Below are positions 33,761 through 41,571 of a stretch of DNA of 64,000 nt, piece by piece. The stretch is from Thomasclavelia cocleata (GTDB lineage: Bacteria; Bacillota_I; Bacilli_A; Erysipelotrichales; Coprobacillaceae): positions 102,064 through 166,063 of the forward strand of contig NZ_FOIN01000001.1 of assembly GCF_900102365.1 (NCBI RefSeq), in the 5' to 3' direction. Under the pieces are notes generated by a model that searched no databases, was not told where the DNA came from, and was given only the letters and a program-made list of their open reading frames with translations. The position numbers were made by a program, and so were the translations under genes. Numbering within the stretch: the first letter of the stretch is position 1; the number at the start of each line of letters is the position of its first letter.

Positions 33761-33783
33761 AGAGAGGCACCCCTCTCTTTTTT
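33761..33783 (+). terminator. Intrinsic terminator before recombinase gene
   Basis: AGAGAGG-CACC-CCTCTCT stem followed by T6. Confidence 0.85.
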
Positions 33784-33807
33784 ACTATTTTATAAAGGAG
33801 TGATGAA

Positions 33808-34773
33808 ATGGCCATAGGTAAAAAAAGGTCAAGGCGGGTAAAACTGCATGATAAGGAAAAATTAAAAATGATCAATCCTGAAACACTTAAGTGCTGGAAA
33901 AAATACCAGCAGTACATGAATGTAAAGGAATTGTCAGAAAAAACGATTTATAATTACAACAGCGATTTAACACAATGGTTTATCTTTATTTTAGACAAAC
34001 AGTTTAATCAGTCTGTTTTGGATTTAGGTGAAGATGATATTTTAGAGTTTGTAACATTTGCTAAAAGTCAGGGAAACAATACAGAAAGAATTAAACGAAG
34101 ATTGTCAAGTATTTCGTCATTTTATAAGTTTTTAAAACGTAAGAAAATATTAAATTCAGACAGTCCTACTGAATATATTGAAAGACCAAAAAGAGGTTTG
34201 CCTGTTGTAACACAAACATATTTGTCAAAAGAACAAATTGAATTGATGAGAAAAAAACTTGATGAACTTGGAGATTTACAACTAAAAACTTATGCTGAGT
34301 TATCACTAAGTACTATGGCTAGAGTTAATGCCATTGCTCATCTTAGATGGGAACAGATTGATTTAGAAAATCGTGTTTGTAACGATGTGTTAGAAAAAGA
34401 ACAAAAGTATGTGACTTTATTTTTTTCTGAAAAAGTAAAAAAATTATTAGTACAGTTAAAAGAATATAGAACACATTATGATATTGATGATTTTGGATGG
34501 TTGTGGCGAACTCCATACACCAATCAATACGACTGCGTTTCCAATGGGACGTTAGCAGGTTGGTGTTCAAAAATTGGACAAATGATTGGTATTTCAACTC
34601 TTCACCCACACGACTTTCGCCATTCAGGTAGCAATCAACTTTCTATATCTGGAATGCCTTTAGAAGATATTTCCACACTTCTCAATCACATTTCGACTGA
34701 AGTTACTAAAAAACATTATTTATTGCCCAACAATAAGAAAATATCAGCTTTAAAAGATAAATTTGAGGTATAA
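33808..34773 (+). CDS. Tyrosine recombinase (XerC/D-like integrase)
   Basis: 321 aa. N-terminal SAM-like core-binding domain (about 25-115: LSEKTIYNYNSDLTQWF, IKRRLSSISSFYKFLKR). Catalytic domain with Arg in STMARVNAIAHLRW, HPHDFRHSGSN (His-x-x-Arg), LNHISTEVTKKHY (His and nucleophile Tyr). All key residues are present. It lies just before the tape measure gene rather than next to a repressor or attP. It could integrate the phage, resolve multimers of a plasmid-like prophage, or be a morphogenesis-linked recombinase. I see no obvious attachment site beside it. Confidence 0.88.
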   Translation: MAIGKKRSRRVKLHDKEKLKMINPETLKCWKKYQQYMNVKELSEKTIYNYNSDLTQWFIFILDKQFNQSVLDLGEDDILEFVTFAKSQGNNTERIKRRLSSISSFYKFLKRKKILNSDSPTEYIERPKRGLPVVTQTYLSKEQIELMRKKLDELGDLQLKTYAELSLSTMARVNAIAHLRWEQIDLENRVCNDVLEKEQKYVTLFFSEKVKKLLVQLKEYRTHYDIDDFGWLWRTPYTNQYDCVSNGTLAGWCSKIGQMIGISTLHPHDFRHSGSNQLSISGMPLEDISTLLNHISTEVTKKHYLLPNNKKISALKDKFEV

Positions 34774-34776
34774 CAA

Positions 34777-36060
34777 ATGACAAACTTTAAAGTACAGTTA
34801 GGCGTTAAATTAGATAAAAATGCTGGTAAAGCACTGAATAACCAGTTAAACAATCAAAAGATTATTGCAAATATTAGTAAGTTTAATATAACTAAATCTG
34901 CAATTAGTGACATTAAAAAACAATTAAACTCATCAAAATTCAGTATCAATATAGATGCTAGTGGTGTTAATAAGCAGATCAACAGTGTTGTATCTAATAT
35001 TAATAAAATGAATAAACTTGCAATAGGCTTAAATAACCTTGGTAAGTTAAACATTGATGACAGTGGACTTCAACAAAGACTTGCTTCAATAACTAAACAA
35101 TTTGAAGCTATTAAAAGAATGTCTGATTTAGGAGCACAATCAATTGCGTTAAGTAAGCTTGATGGTAATTTTAAAATATTATCAAGTGACATCAGTACAT
35201 ATAATAAGGAACTCGCAAATGGTAAAAGCATAAATTTCTTAGCAGACCAGGCCAAAGCAGTTAATAACGTTAAAAAATATATAAACGAAAATACTAAAGC
35301 TGCAAAAGAATATGGTACTGCATTAGAAGAATCTCGAAACAAAATGCAAAATGCAACAAATGTCAAAGAATTGACAACTGCAAGAAAACAATTCGCAGCT
35401 TTGACAGCAGAAATCCAAGCCTCTGGAAACAGTGGTAGAAGTTTTAGTGATGAACTTAAAAACTCTATGAGTAAGTTTGGTCAGTGGATTAGCGCTGGAA
35501 CTATTGTAATGCAAGTTGTTAGAAGTGCTAAAGACTTATTTAAAAATGTAGTTGCAATAGATTCAGCAATGACAAATCTATATAAGGTGACTGATGAAAC
35601 TGATAGAAAATACAATCAGTTTTTAACTAACGCTAGTTCAAAAGCGGTTGAATTAGGTAGAAGTCTAAGTTCTCTTATTGAGATGACTGCCACATGGGCA
35701 AAATTAGGATTTAGTTTAGATGACAGTGCAAAACTTTCTGAAGTTTCGGCTATATATGCAAATGTTGGAGAAGTAGATGATGAGACAGCAGTTAAAGATA
35801 TCGTAACTGCATTAAAAAGTTTTAATATCGAAGCAAAAAATGCAATTACTGTTGTTGATAAACTTAACAAACTTGGAAACGAATTTGCAACAGATTCAGC
35901 TTCTTTAGGTGATGGATTAAAAAATTCAGCTAGTGCATTAGCTTTTGCTGGAAATGATATTAACCAAACATTGGCTATGATTACTGGGGGTTCAGAAATA
36001 ACTCAAAATGCTTCTGAGCAATCTAATGCAATAAAAGTATTAAGCATGCGTTTGCGAGGT
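34777..36060 (+). CDS. Tail tape measure protein, exon 1
   Basis: 428 codons from ATG 34777, 3 bp after the recombinase. Begins MTNFKVQLGVKLDKNAGKAL. Contains the TP901-type tape measure core: GQWISAGTIVMQVVRSAKDLFKNVVAIDSAMTNLYKVT-like region and SEVSAIYANVGEVDD. Exon 1 ends at AIKVLSMRLRG. Joined to exons 2-4 it gives a protein of about 2170 aa, which would specify a tail of roughly 300 nm by the usual length rule (inference). Confidence 0.88.
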
Positions 36061-37711
36061 AAATTTTCATGCCTCCATATAGAGAAATCTATATGCTATG
36101 TTTCGTAAAAAACATAGATAACAACTATATCGGTTAAAAAACAATGGGATGCTAAAGACCGAGGAAAGATTTGTAATATCAATAAAATATAACTATTTAA
36201 TTTTTCCATAACAAAGTAAAAAAGAAGGAATATGAAATATACATTTGAAAAAATACAAGAAGCTTTAAAACTTCATAATTATAAATTGGTTAATAAAAAC
36301 ATGAATATTTCATCTATAATCACTAAATCAAAATTATTGTGCACTGACAATGATGGGTATTATGTTTATGTTATCTTAGATAAATTGATACATAGAAAAT
36401 CAAAATTTAGAAGATTTTCAAATTCAAACAAATATACTATCGACAATATCAACTTTTATTTAAAGTCAAAAATAGGTAACAATTTTACTTGTTTATCTGA
36501 AAAATATATTAACAATCAAACAGAGTTGCTATTTAGATGCAATAGATGTGGAGAAGTTGTAAAAAAGAAATGGATTAATGTTTATAGAAAAGGAATAAAT
36601 AGAACCCCTATATTATGTCCTAATTGTGATGGTAGAATAGAATCGCTACATGCATCAATATTAAAACAAGTTTTTATGTACAACTACCCTGATACTATTT
36701 GTGAAGATAATTCTTGTCGAAATCCAATTACAAATAAAATAATGCCAACTGATATTGTTAATCATAGACTAAAAATTGCAATAGAAGTACAGAGTGAATA
36801 TCACGATAATGAATATAGTAAAAAAAAAGATTTAATAAAAAAAGAATTTTGGATTGCTAGGAATTTTAAATTTTATGCATTAGATATAAGAGATTACACA
36901 GTATTAGAAATGTGTAGAATATTTTTTAATATTAGTGAATTGCCAAGTTATATAAATTATGATTATAGTAATAAATTAAATATTAAAAACATTCAAAATA
37001 TGCTAAATAAAGGTAAAAACATTCCAGAGATAGCAAATATTTTAAATATAGATAAACACAGAATTTATGATGCTATATATTCAAAAAAATTAATATATCC
37101 TAATAATTATCAACGTCCTGATTGTTCCCCAGTTGTGCAGACAGATTTAAGTGGAAACATTATTAACAAGTATAAAAGTATTTCAGAAGCACAATTAAAG
37201 TCGGGAGTTAAAGCATCTAATATCGCTTCTTGTTTACGTAAGAAAAGAAATTATTCTTCTGGATATTACTGGTATTATTTACATGATTATGATAAATATA
37301 AGTTTAGAACCAATAGATTTGAAAAATTTAGGCAACCAATAGATATGTTTGATAAAAATAATAAATATATAAAATCATTTAATGCAATTATAGAAGCATC
37401 AAAAGAATTGAATACAAACAATTACAGTATTTGGAGAGTTGCTGAGGGAATTAGAAAAAGTTTATTAGGTTACAAGTTTAAATATAAGAAATAACGATAT
37501 TACAAAAATCCGTAGAGACTGCAGGATGTTTGTGGCAACATAAACATTGAAGTTGTTCCACTCTCTAATAGATATTAGAAATGGTAATATACAGTCCGAT
37601 CTCACGCTATAATCCCAAATAAAAAAAATGAAACGTGAGAGTTAGCCAGAAATGACTAACCGCTATAAAGTTTATAGTCAGTAGCCAGTCATGGTGAAAG
37701 TAACAGAAATG
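36061..37711 (+). ncRNA. Group I intron 1 of tape measure gene, with homing endonuclease
   Basis: 1651 nt. Exon GAGGT (36056-36060) pairs with guide GCCTC (36071-36075), U-G at the splice site. P7 is GACTG (37517-37521) with CAGTC (37592-37596), both 3' of the ORF. The intron ends in G at 37711. Splicing joins RLRG to MKGDLEKLGEEYE, the normal tape measure sequence. Confidence 0.85.
36232..37494 (+). CDS. Intron-encoded homing endonuclease with NUMOD-type repeats
   Basis: 420 aa from ATG 36232. Zinc-binding CNRCGE ... CPNCDG (about 103-140), then a nuclease region ESLHASILKQVF, MPTDIVNHRLKIAIEVQSEYH with Asp and Glu-x-Gln of the PD-(D/E)xK/Vsr-like class. A helix-turn-helix-like segment (IPEIANILNIDKHRIYDAIYS) follows. 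Two NUMOD1-like modules come last (VVQTDLSGNIINKYKSISEA and PIDMFDKNNKYIKSFNAI). It should cut intron-less tape measure alleles and so spread the intron. Confidence 0.85.
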   Translation: MKYTFEKIQEALKLHNYKLVNKNMNISSIITKSKLLCTDNDGYYVYVILDKLIHRKSKFRRFSNSNKYTIDNINFYLKSKIGNNFTCLSEKYINNQTELLFRCNRCGEVVKKKWINVYRKGINRTPILCPNCDGRIESLHASILKQVFMYNYPDTICEDNSCRNPITNKIMPTDIVNHRLKIAIEVQSEYHDNEYSKKKDLIKKEFWIARNFKFYALDIRDYTVLEMCRIFFNISELPSYINYDYSNKLNIKNIQNMLNKGKNIPEIANILNIDKHRIYDAIYSKKLIYPNNYQRPDCSPVVQTDLSGNIINKYKSISEAQLKSGVKASNIASCLRKKRNYSSGYYWYYLHDYDKYKFRTNRFEKFRQPIDMFDKNNKYIKSFNAIIEASKELNTNNYSIWRVAEGIRKSLLGYKFKYKK

Positions 37712-37930
37712 ATGAAGGGTGATCTAGAAAAACTAGGCGAAGAATATGAAAATGTTGAATCGATAAGTAAAATTCAAACCCAAATACTTAATCTAACTAA
37801 GGGAAATGTTAATATTTTTGATGATAGCAGAAATTTTAAAAGTACCTATGAGATTATTGAAAAAATAGCAAAAGTTTGGGATCATATATCACAAACTGAT
37901 CAAGCTGATCTTCTTGAAATTATAGCAGGC
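37712..37930 (+). CDS. Tail tape measure protein, exon 2
   Basis: 73 codons: MKGDLEKLGEEYENV ... NIFDDSRNFKSTYEIIEKIAKVWDHISQTDQADLLEIIAG. This is the most conserved block of TP901-type tape measures, now isolated between two introns. In phase with exons 1 and 3. Confidence 0.85.
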
Positions 37931-38431
37931 AAATGTTTGCCTGATTGTGTAGTAATACATAATATGAATACACTTAATTGCAGGTAATCCCTTAGAGCCT
38001 TACACTACAATAGTTAGGAAACTAAACTATGATAGTTTTACAACGTAAGGATTGGGCGTTCGTGCAGCGAAGTACCCTAACGTATTCCATAGAACATATG
38101 GTGCTTTAGACGAGGGTAAACGTTCAACGACTAGATTCATGTCGAGACTTAGACTTGAGAATAAAGGTGGAAATCCTGAATATCTAAGTCAACAATCGTA
38201 GGGCGCAATTGTAAATGGCGTGGGTGAAACTCCCTTAAATCGAAAAAGGTACCCCTTTATTTTTAAAAAGGGTGAAGAAATAGTCTACTCTCACACGAAA
38301 GTGTGAGTGTTGTTAGTTAATAAAAATCTTAGCGATTAGGATTCCTTATTATAAATTTAACGAAATAGAAAAAATATTAAAAAACAAATTAACAACATGA
38401 AATATTTTACGAGTATTTCAAAACATAAACG
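37931..38431 (+). ncRNA. Group I intron 2 of tape measure gene
   Basis: 501 nt without ORF. P7: GACTA (38129-38133, in CGTTCAACGACTAG) with TAGTC (38281-38285). A P9-like hairpin, CTCACAC-GAAA-GTGTGAG, follows. The guide GCCTG (37939-37943) pairs with exon CAGGC, so the splice-site pair is C-G, not U-G. The exact boundary is ambiguous by 3 nt because AAA is repeated at both ends. Splicing gives IIAG-KQRANQVAALIQS. Confidence 0.8.
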
Positions 38432-38767
38432 AAACAAAGAGCGAACCAGGTTGCTGCGTTAATTCAATCAGCACAATCAGGACAAATGCAAAAAGCACTT
38501 CAGGCTTCTATCAACTCCGAAGGCTCAGCATTAAAGGAACAGGAACGTTGGTTAGATTCAATTGAGGCTAAAGCTCAGCAATTAGAAGCGTCATGGGAAT
38601 CTTTATCAACTACAATGTTAGATAGCAGTGCTATCAAAGTCAGTATAGATTTATTAACAGACCTACTTCAGGTAATTAAGAATCTTGCTGAACTTATAGG
38701 TAGTGCTGGCACTATAGGAGCAATAAGTGGAGGACTTCTAGGTGCAAAAGGTCTGGGTTGGGTAAAT
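38432..38767 (+). CDS. Tail tape measure protein, exon 3
   Basis: 112 codons: KQRANQVAALIQSAQSGQMQ ... LEASWESLSTTMLDSSAIKV ... IGAISGGLLGAKGLGWVN. Another conserved tape measure block. A stop lies upstream in frame within the intron, fixing the exon start to 38432 or a few bases around it. Confidence 0.85.
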
Positions 38768-39325
38768 GTATGTTTATACATATACAGTTGCCGACATAAT
38801 CTATGCCCAGATAAAGCTTAAACGTGAGTTTAACGAGCTAATAACAATAATCGTATTATTAGCAAGAAGCTTTTGGCAAAAGAGGTTAATTTGGGTAATG
38901 GTTAAGATTCCATTATCGTATGTAATAAACACATACTAAGTCGGGAAAACACTATATATTGAAAACCTAAATAGATATATAGTATAATCCGCAGCGATAT
39001 CTCATATATAACAGTGTATATGAGAACGTTCAGAGAGTATAAACCTCAATGGATATGAGAACGATATCTCCCCTATTCATTAATGTGTACTCCAGACTGG
39101 TCTTAGAATTAGGTTAGATTGTCTAAGATAAAAATCTAAACAAAATTAATTATTTTTACTATAATATTACATCAATTTAAAATTATGTGAAATTATGTTA
39201 TTTTCATACAGATGATTTAAATCATTTTAAAATACATATATAATTAATATGTTATAGAAGAAAATGTCCATATTAGTGAGCATATAAGAACAATATTGTC
39301 GCTTAACAATTGGAAGGGGAGTAAA

Positions 39326-39568
39326 ATGAGAAAGACAAAAATAGCAGTTGAAAATTTAGCTGAATTGACTATTCGGCAAATTAATAATTTGGATTTTGAA
39401 GATGAAAAGTTGTTTATTGAAAAAAAAAATAAAAAGCCTCTAGCTTTTTCAACAAAAATAAGTAATAGAAGTTTTGGGAGAGGAAATCCACTTTTAGCAA
39501 GACGAAAAATAACATCAATAGAATCAATTGATAAAAGACTGGATGAATTAATTAAAAAATGTCAATAA
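39326..39568 (+). CDS. Intron-borne hypothetical protein (80 aa)
   Basis: 80 aa from ATG 39326 (GGAAGGGGAG upstream; the in-frame TTG at 39296 lacks a site). Basic, MRKTKIAVENLAELTIRQIN ... SNRSFGRGNPLLARRKITS. No HNH, GIY-YIG or LAGLIDADG motif. It overlaps the next gene by 10 bp, so the two are likely an operon. Function unknown. Confidence 0.55.
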   Translation: MRKTKIAVENLAELTIRQINNLDFEDEKLFIEKKNKKPLAFSTKISNRSFGRGNPLLARRKITSIESIDKRLDELIKKCQ

Positions 39569-40284
39569 AAGAAAAAGAATCATTGTTGTCTATATCTCAA
39601 AACTCAAATGAAACCTTAGAAGAAAATGATGAAAATATGATTAAAACTGATTGTAAGTTACTTTGTAGTAAAATTTCTGAGCTAAATGGTATTTTTGAAG
39701 TCTATGTAAATAAAATAAATCCAATGATATTTACGTATGAAATTTTGGCTGATAATTATCCTATAGAGATATTGAATGAAATACGTTCTATTTTTACACA
39801 TTTAAGCAGATGTACATTTGATACTGATGAAAAAAATGTAAATAATAACTTAACTAAAGCATATAGCCATGCAAAAAGAGCAATTTTAGATTGTTATAAA
39901 TATAACAGTTTGGCATATGCTGATAAATACTATGAATTCATGGATCAATATAAAAATGTTGATTTATCTTTAATTGATAATGGCGAATTTTTAATAAAAA
40001 TTACTAACAAACTTTGTTTAGCGAACTCTTTGATGATTCAAGCAAAGAGATCAGAAGCTGAAAACAAATCATTGGATGAACAATATACTAAGTATGAAAA
40101 TGCATATTTTGAGTATTCAGAAATATATAAAATTCTTGAAAATACACAAATAAAAGCTGAAAATCTTAAGCAAAAAGCAATTATAAAAAGCAATAAAGAA
40201 AACAGAAAAATTCTTATTAATAATATAATAGGGATTATAGGAGTCATAGCTACTATTATAAGTATAGCAACCGTTTTTATATAA
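39559..40284 (+). CDS. Intron-borne C-terminally anchored membrane protein
   Basis: 241 aa. Helical cytosolic part (residues 1-215; ENMIKTDCKLLCSKISELN, AKRAILDCYKYNSLAYADKYYEFMDQ) and one C-terminal transmembrane helix (ILINNIIGIIGVIATIISIA). A tail-anchored helical protein coupled to a small basic partner recalls two-component membrane effectors of phage defence or exclusion modules, but this is only an architectural resemblance. Confidence 0.65.
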   Translation: MSIKEKESLLSISQNSNETLEENDENMIKTDCKLLCSKISELNGIFEVYVNKINPMIFTYEILADNYPIEILNEIRSIFTHLSRCTFDTDEKNVNNNLTKAYSHAKRAILDCYKYNSLAYADKYYEFMDQYKNVDLSLIDNGEFLIKITNKLCLANSLMIQAKRSEAENKSLDEQYTKYENAYFEYSEIYKILENTQIKAENLKQKAIIKSNKENRKILINNIIGIIGVIATIISIATVFI

Positions 40285-40299
40285 TTGAAATTTAAATCT

Positions 40300-40325
40300 A
40301 GACAGACAAGTTTCTGTCTTTTATT
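40300..40325 (+). terminator. Intrinsic terminator after intron-borne operon
   Basis: AGACAGA/TCTGTCT stem (40300-40306 / 40313-40319), followed by TTTATTTTT. Confidence 0.75.
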
Positions 40326-40445
40326 TTTGTTAAAATGTTACGATTGTAAACGGATTGTAAGAAGAGTGTATTAGTTACATTTGCTTTTAAATTTAACAGA
40401 GCAATAAAAAGCTAGCAGTTAGTATTGCTTCTCTTATCTAGTTGC

Positions 40446-40533
40446 TTGACACCCATGTGTTTATAAGTTATAATATACTTGTTAAATTGGAATAACTATT
40501 TTACTCGATCAAAGTTACAGGTGGTTATTTTTT
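40446..40533 (+). ncRNA. Small-RNA unit 1: promoter plus terminator
   Basis: TTGACA (40446-40451), 17 bp, TATAAT (40469-40474). AATAACT/GGTTATT hairpin (40491-40529) with T6. The transcript would be only about 50 nt and non-coding. The -10 context GTTATAATATA and the AATAAC-type terminator recur in unit 2 and at 63190-63296. Confidence 0.65.
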
Positions 40534-40592
40534 GTTTGATTATCCTTATCAATAATGACAAAAAAAACAATTTAACAATCAAACTTATTAAG

Positions 40593-40648
40593 GTAAAACA
40601 ACTTTATTTATCTCACGCACTCCAAAACGTATGAGGGAGTTGTTTTAC
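40593..40648 (+). other. Hairpin between the two small-RNA units
   Basis: GTAAAACAACT (40593-40603) pairs perfectly with AGTTGTTTTAC (40638-40648). The loop contains CTCCAAAACGTATGAGG, closely similar to the loop of the minus-strand terminator near 63200 (CCAAAACATATGAGG). Related bidirectional terminators occur in Fst-type type I toxin-antitoxin loci, but I find no convincing toxin peptide. Confidence 0.5.
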
Positions 40649-40703
40649 TTTGGGCAAAAATAAATTAAATATAGTAATCTCAGTACTATTTTTCTTTAAT
40701 TGC

Positions 40704-40840
40704 TTGATATTTAAATATCCATAAGTTATAATATATTTGCCTATGATGGCAAGAAGAAATTTGATAACTTGTTAATCAAATTTGTTAATGTAGAATAACT
40801 ACCTCAGCGTTGTCCAAAACAGAAGTGGTAGTTATTTTTT
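40704..40840 (+). ncRNA. Small-RNA unit 2: promoter, internal hairpins and terminator
   Basis: TTGATA (40704-40709), 17 bp, TATAAT (40727-40732). The about 100-nt RNA contains GCC-TATGAT-GGC, AAATTTGAT/ATCAAATTT and the terminator AATAACTACC/GGTAGTTATT (40794-40836) with T6. No ORF. Confidence 0.65.
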
Positions 40841-40857
40841 ATTTTAGCAAAAAAGCT

Positions 40858-40890
40858 AAAAAATCTAGTAACAATAATACTAGATTTTTT
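40858..40890. terminator. Bidirectional terminator
   Basis: AAAAAATCTAGT (40858-40869) pairs with ACTAGATTTTTT (40879-40890). It serves the minus-strand zinc-ribbon gene and may block plus-strand read-through. Confidence 0.75.
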
Positions 40891-40904
40891 TAGTTGCTTC
40901 TCCC

Positions 40905-41492
40905 CTACCATTTATATTTGCATCTTTTACACATATATTGTTTTCCAATAGAGCTACTTGCCAACCCTAAAGTTAGTACCCCTGCCATTCTACTTGTTGC
41001 AGTAACACGTTTTGTATTAGTTGAACCACAGTTAGGACATTTGACAACAAACTTCTCTTGTGTTGGGTTAGGTTCAGGTTTTAGCTTTTGATGACCATAT
41101 TTTTTGCTAGTTTCTCGTTTAAACTCTTGCCATAACTTATCATCTTCTTCTGTATAATCAAATGTTCTTGCCCTACGATATAAAGATTTAAACTTTTCAT
41201 TAAGTTCTTTACTAAAATCAGGGTTGTTTACACAATATTTTTCAAAAGCTTTATTTCTAGCAATTTCTGCTTTTTCAAGATTTGTGGTAAAAAAATAAAA
41301 CTCAGTGTTTATGATATCAGTGTCGCAAACCTCACATTTTCCCTCACTATGCCAGGTCGTAGACCCACATTTGGGACATATTTCTATAAATATTCTTTTT
41401 TGCAAACATTCTTGAATATCGATCCCACAATTTGGACAGATTTTTGCTTTATCTGATACGTTATGATTACATTCTGGGCACTCTATTAGCAT
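40905..41492 (-). CDS. Multi-zinc-ribbon protein, antisense inside intron 3
   Basis: 195 aa from ATG 41492 (TTGGAGGAA upstream; the in-frame start at 41507 lacks one). CxxC pairs: IECPECNHN, KICPNCGID, EICPKCGST, GKCEVCDTD, VKCPNCGST and MCKRCKYKW, making about three zinc ribbons with a helical linker (about 75-135). The C-terminal ATSRMAGVLTLGLASSSIGKQYMCKRC is a widespread zinc-ribbon tail of Bacillota proteins. It lies opposite to the tape measure transcript and is followed by a terminator. A standalone cargo gene, not a splicing factor as far as can be seen. Confidence 0.75.
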   Translation of the reverse strand: MLIECPECNHNVSDKAKICPNCGIDIQECLQKRIFIEICPKCGSTTWHSEGKCEVCDTDIINTEFYFFTTNLEKAEIARNKAFEKYCVNNPDFSKELNEKFKSLYRRARTFDYTEEDDKLWQEFKRETSKKYGHQKLKPEPNPTQEKFVVKCPNCGSTNTKRVTATSRMAGVLTLGLASSSIGKQYMCKRCKYKW

Positions 41493-41571
41493 TATTATTT
41501 CCTCCAATACATTTATATTGTAACATATTTTGAAAATAATTAAAATTAAAAACAGTTAGATAGATTCATTG

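Larger units (their letters stand above)
38768..41571 (+). ncRNA. Group I intron 3 of tape measure gene, carrying cargo genes
   Basis: 2804 nt. Exon GTAAAT (38762-38767) pairs with guide GTTTAT (38772-38777), U-G at the splice site. P7: GAGTA (39035-39039) with TACTC (39088-39092). The intron ends in G at 41571. It holds two plus-strand genes, one minus-strand gene and two small-RNA-like units, but no recognisable homing endonuclease. Splicing joins GLGWVN to FSEILQYKRD. Confidence 0.75.
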
